Shown here piece by piece: positions 6,694 to 8,856 of a stretch of 8,856 bases of DNA (its first letter is position 1; every line of letters starts with the position of its first letter). The translations under genes and the position numbers were made by a program. The notes under the pieces were generated by a model, which was not told the origin of the DNA, searched no databases, and was given only the letters and a program-made list of their open reading frames with translations. Origin of the DNA: Microbacteriaceae bacterium. Its GTDB lineage: Bacteria > Actinomycetota > Actinomycetes > Actinomycetales > Microbacteriaceae. The stretch spans positions 1 through 8,856 of the forward strand of contig RFQD01000047.1 of the NCBI GenBank assembly GCA_009925875.1, in the 5' to 3' direction.

Positions 6694-7653
6694 ATGGATA
6701 TTTTTGGGTTGATACTGTGGCCAATCAAGTGGCTGGTGGAACTTGTACTTGTGGCGTTTCATGGACTTTTCACGTACATCGGCATGGACACGAACGCGGG
6801 AGCGACGTGGGTTCTCGCCATCGTGGGTCTCGTGATTGTCGTGCGCGCAGCATTGATTCCCGTGTTTGTTCGGCAGATCCGCAGTCAACGCAAAATGCTC
6901 GAAATCGCTCCTGAGCTGAAAAAAATTCAGGATAAGTACAAGGGAAAACGAGACCAGTACTCTCGAGAAAACATGTCTCGGGAAACCATGGCGCTCTACA
7001 GCAAGCACGGGACAAACCCGTTGAGCTCGTGTCTCCCGCTGTTATTGCAGATGCCGATTTTCTTTGCCCTTTTCTCCGTCTTGAACGAGGCACAAAAGGG
7101 AAACACCGGCGTGGGTCCCCTCAACGCTCAACTCGCCACATCGTTCGCGAATGCGAACCTCTTTGGAGTCGCGCCACTTCACGCGAGCTTTCAAAGTGCG
7201 ATGGCCGAGAACCCCGCGAACGTGACCGTCATGGTGATCGCGGCGACGCTCGTGGTGATCATGACCGCGTCGCAGTTCATAACGCAGCTGCAGATTATGT
7301 CGAAAAACATGTCGGAGGAAACGAAAGCGTCGCCGCAGTTTCGTCAGCAACGCATCCTGCTCTATATCCTTCCGCTGGTCTTTGCCGTCTCCGGATTTGC
7401 GTTCCCGCTGGGCGTGATGACGTACTGGCTCGTCTCCAACATTTGGACCATGGGTCAGCAATTCGTTGTCATTCGCAACATGCCGACCCCGGGAAGCCAG
7501 GCCGCTAAGGCGAGAGAGGAACGTCTCGCGAGACGCGGCAAGTCGCCCATTACAGCTGAGACGACGTCTGCCATAGAACCGCCCGTTCAGCGTCAACAGC
7601 CACTCAGTAAGGCGCGTGCTAAAAAGCAGACCGGAAAGAAAGGCAACAAGTGA
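6694..7653 (+). CDS. yidC: Membrane protein insertase YidC (Oxa1 family)
   Basis: YidC inserts and folds inner-membrane proteins, alone or with SecYEG. The 319-residue protein is the short type without the large periplasmic domain of Gram-negative YidC. Hydrophobic segments lie at about 4-29, 38-58 (with R51, probably the conserved groove arginine), 112-130, 176-197 and 220-258, the last likely spanning twice. A cytoplasmic charged hairpin (61-100) separates the second and third, including ELKKIQDKYKGKRDQ. The tail from 261 is basic and low-complexity (KARAKKQTGKKGNK), typical of ribosome-contacting YidC tails. The ATG follows CAGGAAAGGG by 13 nt, a rather long spacing. Its stop overlaps the jag start by GTGA. 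Confidence 0.96.
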   Translation: MDIFGLILWPIKWLVELVLVAFHGLFTYIGMDTNAGATWVLAIVGLVIVVRAALIPVFVRQIRSQRKMLEIAPELKKIQDKYKGKRDQYSRENMSRETMALYSKHGTNPLSSCLPLLLQMPIFFALFSVLNEAQKGNTGVGPLNAQLATSFANANLFGVAPLHASFQSAMAENPANVTVMVIAATLVVIMTASQFITQLQIMSKNMSEETKASPQFRQQRILLYILPLVFAVSGFAFPLGVMTYWLVSNIWTMGQQFVVIRNMPTPGSQAAKAREERLARRGKSPITAETTSAIEPPVQRQQPLSKARAKKQTGKKGNK

Positions 7654-8138
7654 CCGACGACAAGCCAGATTCAACGCTGTCATTGCTCGAGCAGGAGGGC
7701 GAGGTCGCAGCCGACTATGTCGAGGAGCTCCTCGACGTGTGTGACTTGGACGGGGATCTCGTCATCGACGCACGTAATGGCCGAGCGTATGTCACGGTGA
7801 CTTCGAACCAGGCCGGAGACCTGTCGGCGCTGTCGCACCCGGACGTCGTGGCGGCTTTGCAGGAGTTGACGCGGATTGCCGTGCAGAATCAGACGGGCGA
7901 GTTTAGCCGTTTGATACTCGACATTGGGGGATCCCGCGAGGAGCGAGCAAAGGAATTGGCAGCATTGGTCGATGCGGCCATTGCGCGACTCGAGGGGGGC
8001 GCCACCGCGGCAGCTCTGCCACACATGAGTTCTTACGAGCGCAAACTCGTTCATGATTTGGTCGCTGAGCGCGGCTACGCTTCCGAATCCCAAGGTGAAG
8101 GCAGAGACCGCCACACGGTCATTACCGGACGCGCATAG
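7650..8138 (+). CDS. jag: Jag/KhpB-type RNA-binding protein (KH and R3H domains)
   Basis: Jag (KhpB, also called EloR) is an RNA-binding protein that pairs with KhpA in Gram-positive bacteria and affects cell elongation and small-RNA or mRNA fate. The 162-residue protein lacks the long N-terminal Jag-N domain. A type II KH-like domain spans about 17-92 (YVEELLDVCDLDGDLVID, then FSRLILDIGGSREERA). An R3H domain covers about 95-162, with R131 and H135 spaced R-x3-H in SSYERKLVHDL. The GTG start overlaps the yidC stop and has GAAAGG (7638-7643) 6 nt upstream, indicating translational coupling. The last base of its TAG stop is the first base of a parS site. Family assignment is firm; the targets are unknown here. 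Confidence 0.9.
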   Translation: MTDDKPDSTLSLLEQEGEVAADYVEELLDVCDLDGDLVIDARNGRAYVTVTSNQAGDLSALSHPDVVAALQELTRIAVQNQTGEFSRLILDIGGSREERAKELAALVDAAIARLEGGATAAALPHMSSYERKLVHDLVAERGYASESQGEGRDRHTVITGRA

Positions 8139-8151
8139 TTTCACGTGAAAC
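8138..8151. promoter_or_regulatory. parS: parS centromere site 1
   Basis: GTTTCACGTGAAAC is a perfect 14-bp palindrome matching the conserved bacterial parS core, the binding and CTP-dependent loading site for ParB. It starts on the last base of the jag stop and ends 4 nt before the rsmG GTG. It lies about 4 kb from oriC, the usual origin-proximal location. Confidence 0.92.
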
Positions 8152-8155
8152 ATTC

Positions 8156-8794
8156 GTGACCCACATCGAGCCCGAGCCCGCCGCCGCGGAAGAGCTTTTT
8201 GGGAACCAGCTCCCGCTTGCCCGGACCTACGTGTCTCAACTCGCGGCTCATGGTGAAACCCTCGGCCTGATTGGTCCACTTGAGCTACCGCGCGTGTGGA
8301 CACGCCACGTCATTAACTGCGGCTTGCTCGCACCGCTTTTCACGTCGGGTTCACGCGTTGGTGATGTCGGTTCCGGCGCAGGGCTGCCCGGATTGGTCTT
8401 GGCCCTCTCGAGACCAGATGTCGACTTCGTACTCATTGAACCCATGGAGCGCCGTGCGGACTGGCTGCACAAACAGGTCGACGTTCTGGGTCTCGCCAAC
8501 GCCGAGATCCTTCGGGCGCGAGCCGAGGAATGCACCGGCCTCAATCTTGACGCCGTAACGGCGCGAGCAGTGAGCGCGTTACGCACACTCATTCCTTTGA
8601 CCGCCCCGTTGGCGAAACCGGGCGGAGAGTTGATTCTGATGAAGGGAGCGAGCGCCACGAAAGAAATCTCCGCAGCCGCGAAACAGATTGCACGATTCGC
8701 ACTAAAGAACGTTCGAGTACAGGAACTCGGTGGAGGAGACGTGGGCGAAGCCACGTGGGTAGTTCGGGCTAAAGTGGATGGGTTAGCACGCTAG
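8156..8794 (+). CDS. rsmG: 16S rRNA (guanine-N7) methyltransferase RsmG (GidB)
   Basis: RsmG uses S-adenosylmethionine to methylate the N7 of G527 (E. coli numbering) in the 530 loop of 16S rRNA. The 212-residue length is typical. It shows the family N-terminal helix (LARTYVSQLAAHGETLGLIGP, about 21-41), ELPRVWTRHVINCGLL (43-58), the SAM-binding VGDVGSGAGLPGL (68-80), FVLIEPMERRADWL (91-104) and VTARAVSAL (134-142). The GTG start gives this normal N-terminus. No Shine-Dalgarno can be seen because a parS site fills the leader. Loss of RsmG gives low-level streptomycin resistance in several bacteria (family knowledge). It sits between jag and parA as in most actinobacteria. Confidence 0.95.
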   Translation: MTHIEPEPAAAEELFGNQLPLARTYVSQLAAHGETLGLIGPLELPRVWTRHVINCGLLAPLFTSGSRVGDVGSGAGLPGLVLALSRPDVDFVLIEPMERRADWLHKQVDVLGLANAEILRARAEECTGLNLDAVTARAVSALRTLIPLTAPLAKPGGELILMKGASATKEISAAAKQIARFALKNVRVQELGGGDVGEATWVVRAKVDGLAR

Positions 8795-8800
8795 GAGCCC

Positions 8801-8814
8801 GTTTCACGTGAAAC
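8801..8814. promoter_or_regulatory. parS: parS centromere site 2
   Basis: This is a second perfect GTTTCACGTGAAAC, identical to the first in its 14-bp core and 663 bp away. It lies in the rsmG-parA gap and contains the probable parA start codon, so ParB bound here could also influence parA expression. Confidence 0.92.
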
Positions 8815-8856
8815 ATTTAGAACCAGACGCCCCACGCCCTGATGCAGTGGACACGC
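8808..8856 (+). CDS. parA: Probable ParA chromosome-partitioning ATPase (first 16 codons only)
   Basis: Only the N-terminus is visible: from GTG (8808-8810) the frame reads VKHLEPDAPRPDAVDT and runs off the edge. No ATPase motif is present. The call rests on position after rsmG, on the parS sites, and on the VDT end, which fits the DTPLAR-type N-termini common in actinobacterial ParA. GGAG (8794-8797) lies 10 nt upstream. The start codon would be inside parS site 2. ParA would drive segregation of ParB-parS complexes. A start further downstream, outside the window, cannot be excluded. Confidence 0.6.
   Translation, partial: MKHLEPDAPRPDAVDT

Noticed and set aside
7522..7535. Perfect 14-bp palindrome CGTCTCGCGAGACG in the yidC tail
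   Set aside because: It lies in an arginine-rich coding stretch (ERLARRG) where such symmetry arises easily, and it matches no known site. It is not parS.
7042..8303. Long open frames antisense to yidC, jag and rsmG (213 and 207 codons)
   Set aside because: They lie opposite firmly identified genes, are rich in R, H and S as expected for complement frames of GC-rich genes, and show no recognisable domain.
1..8856. Mobile element, CRISPR, tRNA/rRNA, toxin-antitoxin or new multigene system
   Set aside because: All coding space is explained by conserved core genes in standard order, and gaps over about 100 nt are explained by origin and promoter elements. Nothing supports an inserted or novel system.

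Overview
The window is the chromosomal replication-origin region of an actinobacterium, most likely Micrococcales and plausibly Microbacteriaceae. Four things point there: the gene order gyrB-dciA-recF-dnaN-oriC-dnaA // rpmH-rnpA-yidD-yidC-jag-rsmG-parA; a DciA (DUF721) protein ending in the actinobacterial PSWKHG...RGVRDTYG tail; an actinobacterial-type 45-residue L34; and a TTGTCCACA DnaA box. Base composition looks only moderately GC-rich by eye, which would fit a small-genome or freshwater-type member of the group, but genus cannot be set from the sequence alone. GTG starts are very common (dnaA, dnaN, dciA, rnpA, jag, rsmG and probably parA).

Left part (1-3810, minus strand): dnaN, recF, dciA and gyrB are packed head to tail and transcribed away from the origin. 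dnaN and recF are 9 nt apart, recF and dciA overlap by GTGA, and gyrB follows after a 114-nt gap with a possible promoter of its own. gyrB runs off the left edge. Its reading frame has no ATG, GTG or TTG between the upstream stop and the conserved N-terminus; the best-placed start is an ATT.

Origin (3811-4176): the gap between dnaA and dnaN holds an AT-rich stretch, two DnaA-box clusters in opposite orientation, and a GC-rich centre with an 8-bp direct repeat. dnaA (4177-5589, minus) follows. The 280-nt divergent region between dnaA and rpmH (5590-5869) carries back-to-back candidate promoters. A perfect DnaA box lies in the spacer of the dnaA promoter and a near-perfect one lies at its expected start point, the arrangement expected for DnaA autorepression.

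Right part (5870-8856, plus strand): rpmH (L34), rnpA (RNase P protein), yidD, yidC (membrane insertase), jag/khpB (RNA-binding), rsmG (16S rRNA m7G methyltransferase) and the first codons of a probable parA. They form one compact cluster joining ribosome, RNA-processing and membrane-protein biogenesis to chromosome segregation. Two identical 14-bp parS palindromes (GTTTCACGTGAAAC) sit at the jag/rsmG and rsmG/parA junctions. An 11-bp perfect hairpin lies just inside rnpA and may separate rpmH output from that of the downstream genes.

I see no mobile element, CRISPR array, tRNA, rRNA or new multigene system. The genes are conserved core genes; the notable points are regulatory or start-site details.
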